64,000 nt of DNA from Chryseobacterium sp. JV274 (GTDB lineage: Bacteria; Bacteroidota; Bacteroidia; Flavobacteriales; Weeksellaceae): positions 4,051,001 through 4,115,000 of the forward strand of contig NZ_LR824569.1 of the NCBI RefSeq assembly GCF_903969135.1, in the 5' to 3' direction. Below, in pieces: positions 26,179 to 35,216 of this stretch; the first letter of the stretch is position 1; every line of letters starts with the position of its first letter. The position numbers were made by a program, and so were the translations under genes. The notes under the pieces were generated by a model. That model made no database searches. It saw nothing but the letters and a program-made list of their open reading frames with translations, and had not been told where the DNA came from.

Positions 26179-28248
26179 ATGAAGCGAATATTATTTTCTA
26201 TCACTTTTTTATCAACCTATTGTTTTGCGCAGGAGACAGACAGCTTAAGTTTGCAGCCCAATAAAAATCTGGATTCTGCAAAAGTTATGAAGAGGGAAAT
26301 CAAAACAAGTAACATCGAAGATGTAGTGGTTACCGGAACCATAAAACCGATGAGCAGATCAAAAAGTCCTGTGGCAGTAGAAATCTACAGCCAGAAGTTC
26401 TTTCAGAAAAATCCGACTCCCAGTATTTTTGAAGCCATTGCTATGGTAAATGGAGTAAAACCTCAGCTGAATTGTTCTGTGTGTAATACAGGAGATATCC
26501 ATATCAACGGACTGGAAGGACCTTACACGATGATTCTGATTGACGGGATGCCTATTGTAAGCTCACTTTCTACGGTATATGGCTTGAGTGGAATCCCGAA
26601 TAGTCTGGTGGATAGAATAGAGGTGGTAAAAGGTCCTGCATCATCCATTTACGGTTCAGAAGCGATGGGAGGAGTAATTAATATTATTACTAAAAATGCT
26701 TTGACCGCTCCTAAGTTAAGTGTAGATATGATGACGAGTACCTGGAGTGAGAATAATCTGGATATTTCAACTAAGTTCAATGTAGGAAAGAATGCCGCTT
26801 CATTATTAAGTTTGAATTATTTCAGTTTTCAGGAAAGAATAGACCAGAATAAAGATAATTTCACAGACGCTACTCTACAGAGCAGGATTTCGGTTTTCAA
26901 CAAATGGAATTTTAAAAGAAAGGAAAACAGACAGGCAAGTTTTGCGATGAGATATCTGTATGAAGACCGTTTCGGGGGAGAAATGCAATGGAATAAATCT
27001 TACCGTGGCAGTGATCAGGTATATGGAGAAAGTATTTATACCAATAGAGCGGAAATTTTCGGTTTGTATGAATGGCCTATGAAAGAGCATATTGTAACTC
27101 AGTTTTCCTACAACTATCATGACCAGAACTCATTTTACGGATCAAATCCTTTCAATGCCACACAAAAAGTAGCTTTTGTGCAGACGTATTGGGACAGAAG
27201 CTTCGGAAAGCATGATATCACGGCCGGACTTACTTTTAAAAGAACTTTTTATGATGACAATACCCCGGGAACATTAGCCTCAGACGGAATCACCAATGCG
27301 CCGATGAAATCTCCGATCTGGGGAGCTTTTGTCCAGGATCAATGGGAAATTAATGATAAAAATACCTTGTTGCTGGGATACCGATATGATTATGATAAAG
27401 TGCATCATTCCGTACATTCACCGAGATTAGCATGGAAGTTTTCACCCAATCCGTATCATACCCTGCGTTTCAATTTTGGAACGGGCTTCAGAGTGGTGAA
27501 TTTATTTACTGAAGATCATGCAGCATTGACGGGTTCCCGCGAAGTGGTGGTAAAATCTGATCTTAAACCGGAAAGATCGGTGAACGGAAACCTGAATTAT
27601 ATATGGAAAATTCCTGTAGGAAACCGAATGGTAAATCTTGATGCTTCTGCATTCTATACTTATTTCAGCAATAAAATCGTGGGTGATTTTGATTCTGATC
27701 CTAATAAAATTATTTATGATAATCTTCACGGATACGGAATTTCAAGAGGAGCTTCTTTGAATGTGGATTTTGCATTTCAGTTTCCGCTAAGTGTCAATCT
27801 TGGAGTAACTTATCTTGATGTGTACCAGAAATTTGATAATGAAAATCAAAAAACACAACAGCTGCATGCTCCAAAGTGGAGTGGAACATATAATCTGACA
27901 TATAAGTTCCCAAGTAACCTGACCATAGATTTTACAGGACAGTTTTACGGACCGATGAGGCTTCCTGTTCTGCAGAATGATTATCGCCCTGAATATTCAC
28001 CATTCTATTCTTTGGCCAATATTCAGGTATCAAAGAGTTTCAAATCAGGATTTGAAGTATACTGCGGAATTAAAAATTTATTCAACTTTACTCCTAAAGA
28101 TCCTTTGATGAGACCTTTTGATCCATTTGATAAACATGTTGATGATCCTATCAACAATCCTAATCATTATACTTTTGACACGGCATACGGCTATGCTCCC
28201 ATGCAGCGTATCAGAGGTTTTCTGGGAGTAAAATATACTTTAAAATGA
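26179..28248 (+). CDS. TonB-dependent receptor with Cys-x-x-Cys plug motif
   Basis: A 689-residue receptor starting at ATG 26179. An upstream TTG at 26149 is in frame but lies before the -7 box, so it is rejected. The signal peptide ends YCFAQ. The TonB-box region is IEDVVVTGTIKPM. The plug contains NCSVCNTGDIHINGLEGPYT, then RIEVVKGPASSIYGSEAMGG. The barrel is FepA/CirA-like in length and ends GFLGVKYTLK. The plug CxxC is unusual among siderophore receptors and could bind a metal or be redox active. It overlaps the thioredoxin gene by ATGA. The palindrome at its promoter suggests metal- or ligand-controlled expression. Confidence 0.92.
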   Translation: MKRILFSITFLSTYCFAQETDSLSLQPNKNLDSAKVMKREIKTSNIEDVVVTGTIKPMSRSKSPVAVEIYSQKFFQKNPTPSIFEAIAMVNGVKPQLNCSVCNTGDIHINGLEGPYTMILIDGMPIVSSLSTVYGLSGIPNSLVDRIEVVKGPASSIYGSEAMGGVINIITKNALTAPKLSVDMMTSTWSENNLDISTKFNVGKNAASLLSLNYFSFQERIDQNKDNFTDATLQSRISVFNKWNFKRKENRQASFAMRYLYEDRFGGEMQWNKSYRGSDQVYGESIYTNRAEIFGLYEWPMKEHIVTQFSYNYHDQNSFYGSNPFNATQKVAFVQTYWDRSFGKHDITAGLTFKRTFYDDNTPGTLASDGITNAPMKSPIWGAFVQDQWEINDKNTLLLGYRYDYDKVHHSVHSPRLAWKFSPNPYHTLRFNFGTGFRVVNLFTEDHAALTGSREVVVKSDLKPERSVNGNLNYIWKIPVGNRMVNLDASAFYTYFSNKIVGDFDSDPNKIIYDNLHGYGISRGASLNVDFAFQFPLSVNLGVTYLDVYQKFDNENQKTQQLHAPKWSGTYNLTYKFPSNLTIDFTGQFYGPMRLPVLQNDYRPEYSPFYSLANIQVSKSFKSGFEVYCGIKNLFNFTPKDPLMRPFDPFDKHVDDPINNPNHYTFDTAYGYAPMQRIRGFLGVKYTLK

Positions 28249-28706
28249 AAAAAATAACTTTATTTTTAATGTTAGTGCCCTGTTTTTATCTGTCTCAGAT
28301 GAAGACAGGCACTTTTTCTGATCTTGAGGCCCAGCAGAAGGAAAATCCAAAGCCGGTTGTCATTCACCTTTATACGGATTGGTGTGCCGTCTGTAAAATT
28401 GAATCTTATCGTTTGAGTAAAGATAAAGAGCTGGTTAATATGATCAATGATCATTTTTATTTTGTCAATTTCGAGGCAGAAAAGACGAAGGAGAAAATTC
28501 ATTTTCAGAATCAGGAGTTTGAGTATCTGCAGAATGGAAACTCCGGAATTCATGAGTTGGCGCTGGCTTTGTCTAAGAATAAAAATCAGCCTGTTTATCC
28601 TTTATGGGTGTTTCTGGATAAGCATCAGAATCTGGTATATTATCAGGAAGGACAGATGACACCTGAAAAAATGAAGCAGAAGCTGTTGGAGATTTCTTCT
28701 TTGTAA
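28245..28706 (+). CDS. Exported thioredoxin-fold protein
   Basis: A 153-residue protein with a signal peptide (ending FYLSQ) and a thioredoxin-like domain. The redox motif is DWCAVCK at residues about 45-51, in the expected place after the first strand (PVVIHLYTDWC). A cis-Pro-like QPVYPLWVFLDKHQN follows. It is translationally coupled (4-bp overlap) to the TonB receptor, whose plug has its own CxxC. I infer a periplasmic oxidoreductase that keeps the receptor or its cargo in the right redox state. Confidence 0.85.
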   Translation: MKKITLFLMLVPCFYLSQMKTGTFSDLEAQQKENPKPVVIHLYTDWCAVCKIESYRLSKDKELVNMINDHFYFVNFEAEKTKEKIHFQNQEFEYLQNGNSGIHELALALSKNKNQPVYPLWVFLDKHQNLVYYQEGQMTPEKMKQKLLEISSL

Positions 28707-28720
28707 ATTGGGGGATTTTT

Positions 28721-28902
28721 GTTGGAAAACGCAAAGGCGCAAAGTTTTTTCTTCTCTTATGTTTTAAGGCGCAAGGATTTTATCTGCGATAAATTGTATA
28801 TTCCTAATACTTTATAGATCATTCCTTGTTGAAAATCTTTGATTTTCTTGCGCTTAAAAACAGTTATTATTTATTTTCTTTGTGCCTTTGCGTTTGTCCA
28901 AC
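28721..28902. repeat. MITE-like intergenic element, copy 1 (family R2)
   Basis: A 182-bp element with terminal inverted repeats of about 24-25 nt (GTTGGAAAACGCAAAGGCGC at the left, the near-complement ending TTTGCGTTTGTCCAAC at the right). The interior AAGGCGCAAGGATTTTATCT is almost identical to the copy at 31001-31184. It fills most of the 308-bp gap between the thioredoxin and cupin genes. Confidence 0.8.
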
Positions 28903-29014
28903 TTTAAAGATTTTCTGTTTATTTCTCACAGATTATACAGATTTTTAAGCTTGTTGAACTTTTAAAATTCGTGAGAGCTATCCCAATCTTTAAATTTTTA
29001 AATAATTAAATCTT

Positions 29015-29491
29015 TTAATTCTCCCCTTCCGCATCTATCAACACAGCGAGCTGAATACACGGTTCATCAGAACGGTTGCTCCACGCGTGATTGGTGCTTC
29101 TTTGAATGACGATGTCTCCCGGTTTCAAAAGCGTTTCACCTTCTTCCATGATGAGGTAGAGTTCACCGGAAAGGATAATGATATAATCCAATGTGGGAGT
29201 TTGGTGCATCATCGGATGAGGTTCATTCTTTTTCCATTCAACCCCTAAATCTTTATCAGGAGGAATCACTACATATCGAAAGTAAGTACCGTTTTTGGGA
29301 GTTTGTGGAAATCCGGTATTCGGAATTCTGTTTTCAAAGTCCAGGCTTGCCGGTGTTTTCCGGGTATTCCATACATCAGAAATGATCAATCCCGGAAAAT
29401 GTTCTACTGCGTTTTCTACCTGCTGGTCTTCTATAATAATAGATTTCCCGTTTTTAATTCCTGTTACGATTCGTCTTGGTATTGTGTTCAT
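29015..29491 (-). CDS. Cupin domain protein
   Basis: A 158-residue single-cupin protein without signal peptide. Cupin motif 1 is in the region HPMMHQTPTLDYIIILSGEL and motif 2 in LKPGDIVIQRSTNHAWSN, giving the His/Glu metal-binding set only partly. The N-terminal half has PRRIVTGIKNGKSIIIEDQQ and is not recognised beyond cupin-associated proteins. It lies 3 bp after the quinone-reductase-like gene and is surely co-transcribed with it. Confidence 0.82.
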   Translation of the reverse strand: MNTIPRRIVTGIKNGKSIIIEDQQVENAVEHFPGLIISDVWNTRKTPASLDFENRIPNTGFPQTPKNGTYFRYVVIPPDKDLGVEWKKNEPHPMMHQTPTLDYIIILSGELYLIMEEGETLLKPGDIVIQRSTNHAWSNRSDEPCIQLAVLIDAEGEN

Positions 29492-29494
29492 AGA

Positions 29495-30484
29495 TTAATG
29501 TTTCATGATGAGTTTATGACCTTGGGTCTGATTATTTTTTAAAATAGAGTGTGCCTGCAGAACAGTATCCAGAGAAAGATTACCAATTACTTTATGTTGT
29601 GGCGGAAGAATTGTTTCGTTCTCAATGAGCTTTTTTATTTCAAGTAAACTGTTTTTATAATATTCATATTTTTTAATCATTCCATAAGTATAATTGGAGA
29701 TATTCATAATCAAAGTTCCTTTGTTGAACAATGTTTCATGAGCATCTTTAGTGACTAAGGCGGTCACATCCACATAAGTTCCGTTAATTTTTAAAACTTC
29801 TGCCGTCACTTCAGACATGTAGTTTCCAACGAGATCAATTCCAAACTCAAAGGGCTGATCGTTATTGGCTTTTAAAATGTTCTCAATAAGATTTTTATCT
29901 CTGTAATTAACGATCTGATGGCTTTTTAATCCTAAATTGAGAAGCATCTGCCTGTTTTCTTCACTACCAACAGTTGCGATGACCTGTGGGATATTATGGG
30001 CTAATAAAAGTTTGATTAAAAATGAACCAACGCCTCCGGCTGCGCCAGTGATAAGGAGTGTATTCTCCGGGTTTAATTTCAGGCGGTTAAAGATTTGCAG
30101 AGAGGTAAGTCCTGCAGAAGGAATGGAAGCCGCCTGCTCAAACGAGATATTTTTTGGTTTAAAAGAAACAATAGCTTCAGGAACGGCAATATATTCTGCA
30201 TAAGTGCCGTTGCTTCCCATAGAGCCGCTGCCACAATAGACTTCATCACCGATATTGAATTGCGTAACCTCGGGACCTTTGCTGACAATGATTCCGGATA
30301 ATTCTCTTCCTAATATAGGAGAACTGATCAGTTTTCGTTCAAGCTCATTTTCCAGCATCTGGTAATCAATAGGATTGAAACCACTGGCTTTAATCTGGAT
30401 TAAAACTTCATGGTCCTTGGGTTGAGGCTGTTCGGTAAAACCATCTTCCAGATTTCCGTTTTTATTCAAAATAACTGCTTTCAT
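29495..30484 (-). CDS. MDR-superfamily NADPH:quinone reductase-like oxidoreductase
   Basis: A 329-residue zinc-independent medium-chain dehydrogenase/reductase. It has the N-terminal GroES-like domain (VLIQIKASGFNPIDYQML) and Rossmann motif LITGAAGGVGSF. The structural-zinc Cys cluster of true alcohol dehydrogenases is absent. The likely reaction is NADPH-dependent reduction of quinones or enones. It is divergent from an HxlR-type regulator whose operator lies in the shared 129-bp gap, which suggests induction by reactive electrophiles. Confidence 0.88.
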   Translation of the reverse strand: MKAVILNKNGNLEDGFTEQPQPKDHEVLIQIKASGFNPIDYQMLENELERKLISSPILGRELSGIIVSKGPEVTQFNIGDEVYCGSGSMGSNGTYAEYIAVPEAIVSFKPKNISFEQAASIPSAGLTSLQIFNRLKLNPENTLLITGAAGGVGSFLIKLLLAHNIPQVIATVGSEENRQMLLNLGLKSHQIVNYRDKNLIENILKANNDQPFEFGIDLVGNYMSEVTAEVLKINGTYVDVTALVTKDAHETLFNKGTLIMNISNYTYGMIKKYEYYKNSLLEIKKLIENETILPPQHKVIGNLSLDTVLQAHSILKNNQTQGHKLIMKH

Positions 30485-30561
30485 AGGTAAGTATTTGTAT
30501 TTGAGAAATCATGCGATTTCATATTACTGATTTGATACACAAATGTAAAGAGGGAATAGTT

Positions 30562-30599
30562 TATATTTGCTACTAGTTAACTAATGGTAACTAGTTACC
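30562..30599. promoter_or_regulatory. hxlR-side -7 box and double palindromic operator
   Basis: TATATTTG (30562-30569) is a -7 box for the rightward regulator gene. Just after it, two perfect palindromes stand side by side: TAGTTAACTA (30574-30583) and GGTAACTAGTTACC (30586-30599). On the minus strand TACATTTG (30547-30540) is a -7 candidate for the divergent quinone-reductase gene. No clear -33 element was found for either. This is probably the binding site of the HxlR protein. Confidence 0.6.
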
Positions 30600-30613
30600 T
30601 TGACGAAACTATT

Positions 30614-30991
30614 ATGGCAAAAATTACTAAAAACGGCATCGAAAGAGAAGCAAGCTGTACCGAAGAATTGTTCGCGATGCGGGACAGTCTGGATGTATTG
30701 GGAGGAAAATGGAAACTTATGATCTTACGGTATCTTACCAACAGACCGGATCAGATGATTCATTTTAAAAAGCTGGAACGCAGTATTGAAGGAATCTCTG
30801 CGAAAATGCTGAGCAAGGAATTAAAAGAACTGGAAACGAACCTTCTGGTCACAAGAACGATTCAGGATACGAAACCTATCACTGTAACGTATGCTGTGAC
30901 CGAATATGGAAAGTCTGTTTTTCCGGTGACGGAAACATTGGTAAACTGGGGAATACTTCATAGAGAAAAGATCAAGGAATCAATGGGGTAG
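30614..30991 (+). CDS. HxlR-family winged-helix regulator
   Basis: A 125-residue HxlR/YodB-type regulator from ATG 30614. An ATG at 30584 is in frame but lies inside the operator, so the later start is preferred. The family core is SLDVLGGKWKLMILRYL and IEGISAKMLSKELKELETN. A single Cys just before the core (REASCTEEL) is at the position of the redox-sensing Cys of YodB/HypR. It probably controls itself and the divergent quinone-reductase/cupin genes in response to quinones or other electrophiles. Confidence 0.9.
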   Translation: MAKITKNGIEREASCTEELFAMRDSLDVLGGKWKLMILRYLTNRPDQMIHFKKLERSIEGISAKMLSKELKELETNLLVTRTIQDTKPITVTYAVTEYGKSVFPVTETLVNWGILHREKIKESMG

Positions 30992-31000
30992 TTATGAGTT

Positions 31001-31184
31001 ATTGGAAAACGCAAAGACGCAAAGATTTTCCTTTAAACATGCCTTAAGGCGCAAGGATTTTATCTGCGATAAAATTGTATATTCCTAATACTTTATAGGT
31101 TATTCCTTGCTGAAAATCTTTGATTTTTCTTGCACCTTAAAGCAGAATATTATTAAATTTCTTTGCGCCTTTGCGATTACTAAC
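31001..31184. repeat. MITE-like intergenic element, copy 2 (family R2)
   Basis: About 184 bp, same layout and orientation as 28721-28902: left end TTGGAAAACGCAAAGACGC, interior AAGGCGCAAGGATTTTATCT and TATATTCCTAATACTTTATA, right end CTTTGCGCCTTTGCGATTAC. It fills most of the 313-bp gap between hxlR and the betaine transporter. Confidence 0.8.
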
Positions 31185-31248
31185 ACATATTGCTTCATCG
31201 GGAAAATATCAAAGAATCTATGAATTCTTCTGAACTATAAATCTCAAT

Positions 31249-31286
31249 AAAAAATCCTCAGACCCGTATAGGATTGAGGATTTTAA
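31249..31286 (-). terminator. Terminator of the betaine transporter operon
   Basis: AAAATCCTCA and TGAGGATTTT pair perfectly across 14 bases, about 20 bp after the stop of the binding-protein gene. Confidence 0.75.
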
Positions 31287-31304
31287 ATAATACCAAATTG
31301 TTTA

Positions 31305-32159
31305 TTAATTTTTATCTAGCCATGACTGTACCAGCTCAGAGTGGTCTTTCACCCATTCTTTGGCGGTGGCTTCTTTATTTTTACTCTGTTCCATTTTCAT
31401 TAGAAGATCAGACATATTTTCATCATCAAAATGGAGTCTGGAAAAGAATTTGACGAGTTCAGGATGGTCTTTTCCAAAGCTTTTCCTGGAGTAAGTCTTA
31501 ATCTGTTCTGCTTCACCGAATATCTTTTTGGGATCATCAAGAAACTTAAGCTTCATTTTACCAAACATCCAGTGGGGCTGCCATCCTGTTACCACAATCC
31601 ATTGTTTACGTTGTATGGCATTTTGTAATTCGGTGATCATGGCAATGGTAGAGGAGTTGATCTGCTGATAATCCAGTTTATAATCGATAATTGCTTTATC
31701 TGTTCCGGTTGTTAGTCCAGCTCCTTTTTCAATTCCAATGATTCTGTGACTGAATTCCTCCTTATGCTGATTGAGTTCTTCAATAGAGTTAACAGGAACA
31801 TATTCCGGAACGACCAATCCTATACGGCCGTTGTTGTAATTGGTGCCAAGATGAGTTAATCCCGGGAATTTAGCAAGTTTTTTAGCGTGAGTGTAAGGAA
31901 GCCAGACCCCCATGAAAAGGTCTGTATCTTCATTATTCATAGAAGCCAGAATCATATCTGTTGAAGCTTTTTGAATAATGACATGATAGCCCTGCTGATC
32001 TAAAATAGCTTTAGTAACGTGCGTCATGGCAACATCTTCTGCCCAGCCATCTACCATTCCTATGGTAATGTATTTGGAGTTTTTTATATTTTCACACGAA
32101 TATAATGCAGCAAATACCAACATTAAAACGGGAAAAAACAGATATTTTAATTGTTTCAT
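31305..32159 (-). CDS. Glycine betaine/choline-type ABC transporter binding lipoprotein
   Basis: A 284-residue OpuAC/ProX-type substrate-binding protein. A lipoprotein signal (ALYSC) replaces the free periplasmic form. The aromatic ligand-binding segments are visible: VDGWAEDVA, FMGVWLPYTHAK and VTGWQPHWMFGKM. It is the third gene of a run with 1-bp spacings (ATPase, permease, binding protein). The likely substrate is glycine betaine or a similar quaternary amine, for osmoprotection. Confidence 0.92.
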   Translation of the reverse strand: MKQLKYLFFPVLMLVFAALYSCENIKNSKYITIGMVDGWAEDVAMTHVTKAILDQQGYHVIIQKASTDMILASMNNEDTDLFMGVWLPYTHAKKLAKFPGLTHLGTNYNNGRIGLVVPEYVPVNSIEELNQHKEEFSHRIIGIEKGAGLTTGTDKAIIDYKLDYQQINSSTIAMITELQNAIQRKQWIVVTGWQPHWMFGKMKLKFLDDPKKIFGEAEQIKTYSRKSFGKDHPELVKFFSRLHFDDENMSDLLMKMEQSKNKEATAKEWVKDHSELVQSWLDKN

Positions 32160-32160
32160 C

Positions 32161-32988
32161 TTATTGTTTTTTCTTTACAAATCCCTGGGTAATACGGTCG
32201 AGGATAATGGCTAAAATCACAACGGATAATCCACTTTCAAATCCTAATCCGATATCCAGATTATTAATTCCTTCCAATACTTTTTCTCCTAAGCCTCCTG
32301 CGGCAATCATTCCTGCGATAACCACCATGGATAAGGATAAAAGTATGGTTTGATTGATCCCGGTTAAAATTGTTTTCATGGCTAAAGGAAGCTCTACTTT
32401 AAACAGTATCTGTCGGTTGGTGGCTCCAAAAGCTCTGGCGGCTTCCACAATGTCTTTCGGAACAGCTTCAATTCCCAGTGTTGTTAATCTTACGGCAGGC
32501 GGCATCGCAAAAATAATGGTTGCAAAAGCTCCTGGAACCTTACCAATGCTGAAAAACAGTACAGCAGGAATCAGATACACAAATGCCGGCATTGTCTGCA
32601 TTAAATCCAGTAATGGACGGATAACCTTTGCTGCTATTGCATTTTTAGCTGCCAAAATTCCCAGAGGGATAGAAAGGATAAGAGCTGTAATGGTGGAAAC
32701 AAATATAAGTGCTAGTGTTTCCATGGTTTCTTTCCATAATCCCATTAAAAATATTAAACTTAGTCCGGCTGCGGTTACTACAGCAATACCTTTTCCTGCT
32801 TTCCATAGTGCCAGCAGTGTAAAGAAGAGAATGATTACATAAAAGGGTGTGTTTGTTAAAACCCATTCAATCCCCATAATAGAGGCATTTCCAACGTGTT
32901 TTATGACATCAAATACAGGTTTTCCATTTTCTGTGAGCCAATTGATAGCAGTTTCTACATATTGACCTATATCTATAGTTTTATTCAT
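32161..32988 (-). CDS. Glycine betaine-type ABC transporter permease
   Basis: A 275-residue inner-membrane permease of the ProW/OpuAB family with about six to seven hydrophobic segments. The EAA-type loop is EAARAFGATNRQILFKVELPLA, where the ATPase docks. The N-terminus (VETAINWLTENGKPVFDVIKH) matches the family's extension. It sits 1 bp from both the ATPase and the binding-protein genes. Confidence 0.94.
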   Translation of the reverse strand: MNKTIDIGQYVETAINWLTENGKPVFDVIKHVGNASIMGIEWVLTNTPFYVIILFFTLLALWKAGKGIAVVTAAGLSLIFLMGLWKETMETLALIFVSTITALILSIPLGILAAKNAIAAKVIRPLLDLMQTMPAFVYLIPAVLFFSIGKVPGAFATIIFAMPPAVRLTTLGIEAVPKDIVEAARAFGATNRQILFKVELPLAMKTILTGINQTILLSLSMVVIAGMIAAGGLGEKVLEGINNLDIGLGFESGLSVVILAIILDRITQGFVKKKQ

Positions 32989-32989
32989 C

Positions 32990-34240
32990 TTATTGATTGT
33001 TTGCGATTTCTTTTAATTCAATGATTTCTTCTTCGTTAAACTTGGTCGCTTCTATGACAAGAGATAACTGAGTGACAAGACCTAAAAATTTATTGTCTTC
33101 ATCAATTACTGCGATGGCTGATTTACTTCCGGAAATTAACGGCAGCATTTCTTCTACAGTGACTTCAGGATAGACTGAAGGAACATTGCTGTTGATAATT
33201 GATTCCACTGTAGGTTCTTTTCTTTTGGCAATTCGGACAACATCGTTAAGGGTTACAAAGCCCAGAAATTTATTTTGAAAATCTACTACAGGTAAGTTTT
33301 CTAATCCGGTGGCTCTCATTTTTCTTAATGCCCCTTCCGGACCGTCTTTTCTGAAACGTACTACGGTAGCTTTATCAAACATCAGAGATCTGGCAGTGAT
33401 AATTGTTTTACGGTCTACTTTCTCTACGAAAGCTTTTACATAGTCGCTGGCAGGATTGGTTAAAATATCTTCTGCAGTTCCTATCTGTTCTATGACTCCA
33501 TCTTTCATAATGACGATACGGTCTCCGATTTTAATAGCCTCGTCCAGATCGTGGGTAATGAAAACAATGGTTTTTTGCAATGTATTCTGCAGTTCAAGCA
33601 TCTGATCCTGCATTTCAGATTTTATCAGAGGATCCAGTGCAGAAAAAGCCTCATCCATAAGCAGAACTTCAGGATCGTTTGCCAATGCTCTTGCTAAACC
33701 TACTCTCTGCTGCATTCCTCCTGAAAGTTGGGAAGGATACTGGTTTTCAAAACCATTCAATCCTACAATATCCAGGGCTTTCTGTGCTTTTTCATCACGG
33801 GAAGCTTTGTCTTCTCCTCTGATTTCCAGGCCGAAACCTGCATTGTCTAAAATAGTATGATGGGGAAGTAATCCGAATTTCTGAAATACCATACTCATTT
33901 CCGTTCTTCTTACTTCCAGAAGTTCTTTATTGTTTTTGCCGGTAATATCATCATCATTGATGTATACTTTTCCTGAGGTAGGCTCATTCAGCCTGTTAAG
34001 ACAGCGCAGCAGCGTAGATTTTCCGCTTCCTGACAATCCCATGATGACAAAAAATTCTCCCTCATAGATTTCAAAACTTGCTTTGTTGATTCCTATGGTG
34101 CAGCCTGTTTTTTCAAGAATTTCTTTTTTGGAAAAGCCTTTGTCTAAAAGTTCCTGTGCTTTTTCTTTGTTTTTGCCAAAAATAATAGTCAGATCTTCAA
34201 CTTTAAGTTTTACTTTTCTACTGTTTTCATTTTTTTCCAT
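32990..34240 (-). CDS. Glycine betaine-type ABC transporter ATPase with CBS domains
   Basis: A 416-residue ProV/OpuAA ATPase. Walker A is GLSGSGKST, the signature LSGGMQQRVGLARALA, and Walker B LLMDEAFSALDP. The C-terminal third carries two CBS-type modules (VVRFRKDGPEGALRKMRATG... and VEEMLPLISGSKSAIAVIDED), which sense ionic strength in OpuA. It is the first gene of the three-gene osmoprotectant operon, with 544 bp upstream. Confidence 0.95.
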   Translation of the reverse strand: MEKNENSRKVKLKVEDLTIIFGKNKEKAQELLDKGFSKKEILEKTGCTIGINKASFEIYEGEFFVIMGLSGSGKSTLLRCLNRLNEPTSGKVYINDDDITGKNNKELLEVRRTEMSMVFQKFGLLPHHTILDNAGFGLEIRGEDKASRDEKAQKALDIVGLNGFENQYPSQLSGGMQQRVGLARALANDPEVLLMDEAFSALDPLIKSEMQDQMLELQNTLQKTIVFITHDLDEAIKIGDRIVIMKDGVIEQIGTAEDILTNPASDYVKAFVEKVDRKTIITARSLMFDKATVVRFRKDGPEGALRKMRATGLENLPVVDFQNKFLGFVTLNDVVRIAKRKEPTVESIINSNVPSVYPEVTVEEMLPLISGSKSAIAVIDEDNKFLGLVTQLSLVIEATKFNEEEIIELKEIANNQ

Positions 34241-34784
34241 ATTCAGAATTTTTGAATTAATAAATGATATAAAAAATTGTACACCAATTCATTATATAAG
34301 TTTAATCTTTGTTGTTCTGCTGATGACGATAGTGCAAAATAATTTGCAGAGCTTATAGTGATAAAAGCTTTTAACAAAAAAATAAGAGCATACAGACCAT
34401 TGGGCCTTATGTTTATTTTTAAATATTTCAATTAGATTATACTCTAGAAAAAGAGTGTAGCATGTAAAAAGAGGTTAATCTCTTACATAGATTCTACAAT
34501 TAAATTACGGATGAGGTAATTACAGATATGTGTACTGAACAACTTGAATTTCTACATCTCATCAAAATGCAGATCAGCATAAAAAACCTGTATATCAATT
34601 TTTTATGACGATGCAAATTTACGAATTTTATATTAAATGGATTTTTTTGGACGTAAGAAGCTGGTTTTAAGTCTGGTTATGGAAGGTGATATGTAGAGTG
34701 ATTTTTCTCTTACCATTAAAGATAAGAGCGTATTGATATGGTAAAGATCTCGAAGGTGATCTTTCCAAATATGAGCTATGAAAA
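34241..34784. other. Intergenic region upstream of the betaine operon
   Basis: A 544-bp A/T-rich gap. On the minus strand TAAATTTG (34621-34614) is a -7-like box, but I see no matching TTG and it would leave a leader of about 370 nt. A 62-codon open frame (34243-34431) has no gene-like features. A long leader could carry osmotic control, but no structure was convincing by eye. Confidence 0.4.
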
Positions 34785-35150
34785 TTACTTTAGTAAAACA
34801 GCAGTAATTGCCAATATTGCGGGTAGTGCCTGTACAAAGAATATTTTTTTTGTGGCAGAAATCGCTCCGTAAATTCCAGCTACCGCTACACATCCTAAAA
34901 AGAATAGTGCCACATTGGTCTGCCATTGCGGATCTTTGATCAAAAACGACCAAATCAGTCCGGCAGCCAGAAAACCATTGTAGAGCCCCTGATTGGCGGC
35001 TAGTCCCTTGGTAGGTTTAAACATTTCTGCAGGCAAAGCTGCTTTAAAGACTTCTTTTCCTTTTGTTTCCCAGGCAAACATTTCCATCCACAGAATGTAG
35101 ATATGTTCTATTGCGACTAAGGCGATCAAAATTTTTGCAACGATGTCCAT
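34785..35150 (-). CDS. DUF1304 family membrane protein
   Basis: A 121-residue protein with four hydrophobic segments and the DUF1304 pattern: VAIEHIYILWMEMFAW at the N-terminus, then GLAANQGLYNGFLAAGLIW and GCVAVAGIYGAISATKKIFFVQ. The function of the family is unknown. It is divergent from a Crp/Fnr-type regulator gene 66 bp away, which may control it. Confidence 0.88.
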   Translation of the reverse strand: MDIVAKILIALVAIEHIYILWMEMFAWETKGKEVFKAALPAEMFKPTKGLAANQGLYNGFLAAGLIWSFLIKDPQWQTNVALFFLGCVAVAGIYGAISATKKIFFVQALPAILAITAVLLK

Positions 35151-35169
35151 GATTTATTGTTTTTTGGAA

Positions 35170-35200
35170 TTGTAAAACTAAAAAAATAAAGTTAAGTTTG
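35170..35200 (+). promoter_or_regulatory. Promoter of the Crp/Fnr-type gene
   Basis: TTG at 35170-35172, 20 bases, then TAAGTTTG at 35193-35200, 16 bp before the start codon. Confidence 0.65.
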
Positions 35201-35216
35201 ATTACTAAATATTACA

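Noticed and set aside
32354..32842. 162-codon frame antisense to the betaine permease
   Set aside because: Hydrophobic only because the sense strand encodes a membrane protein.
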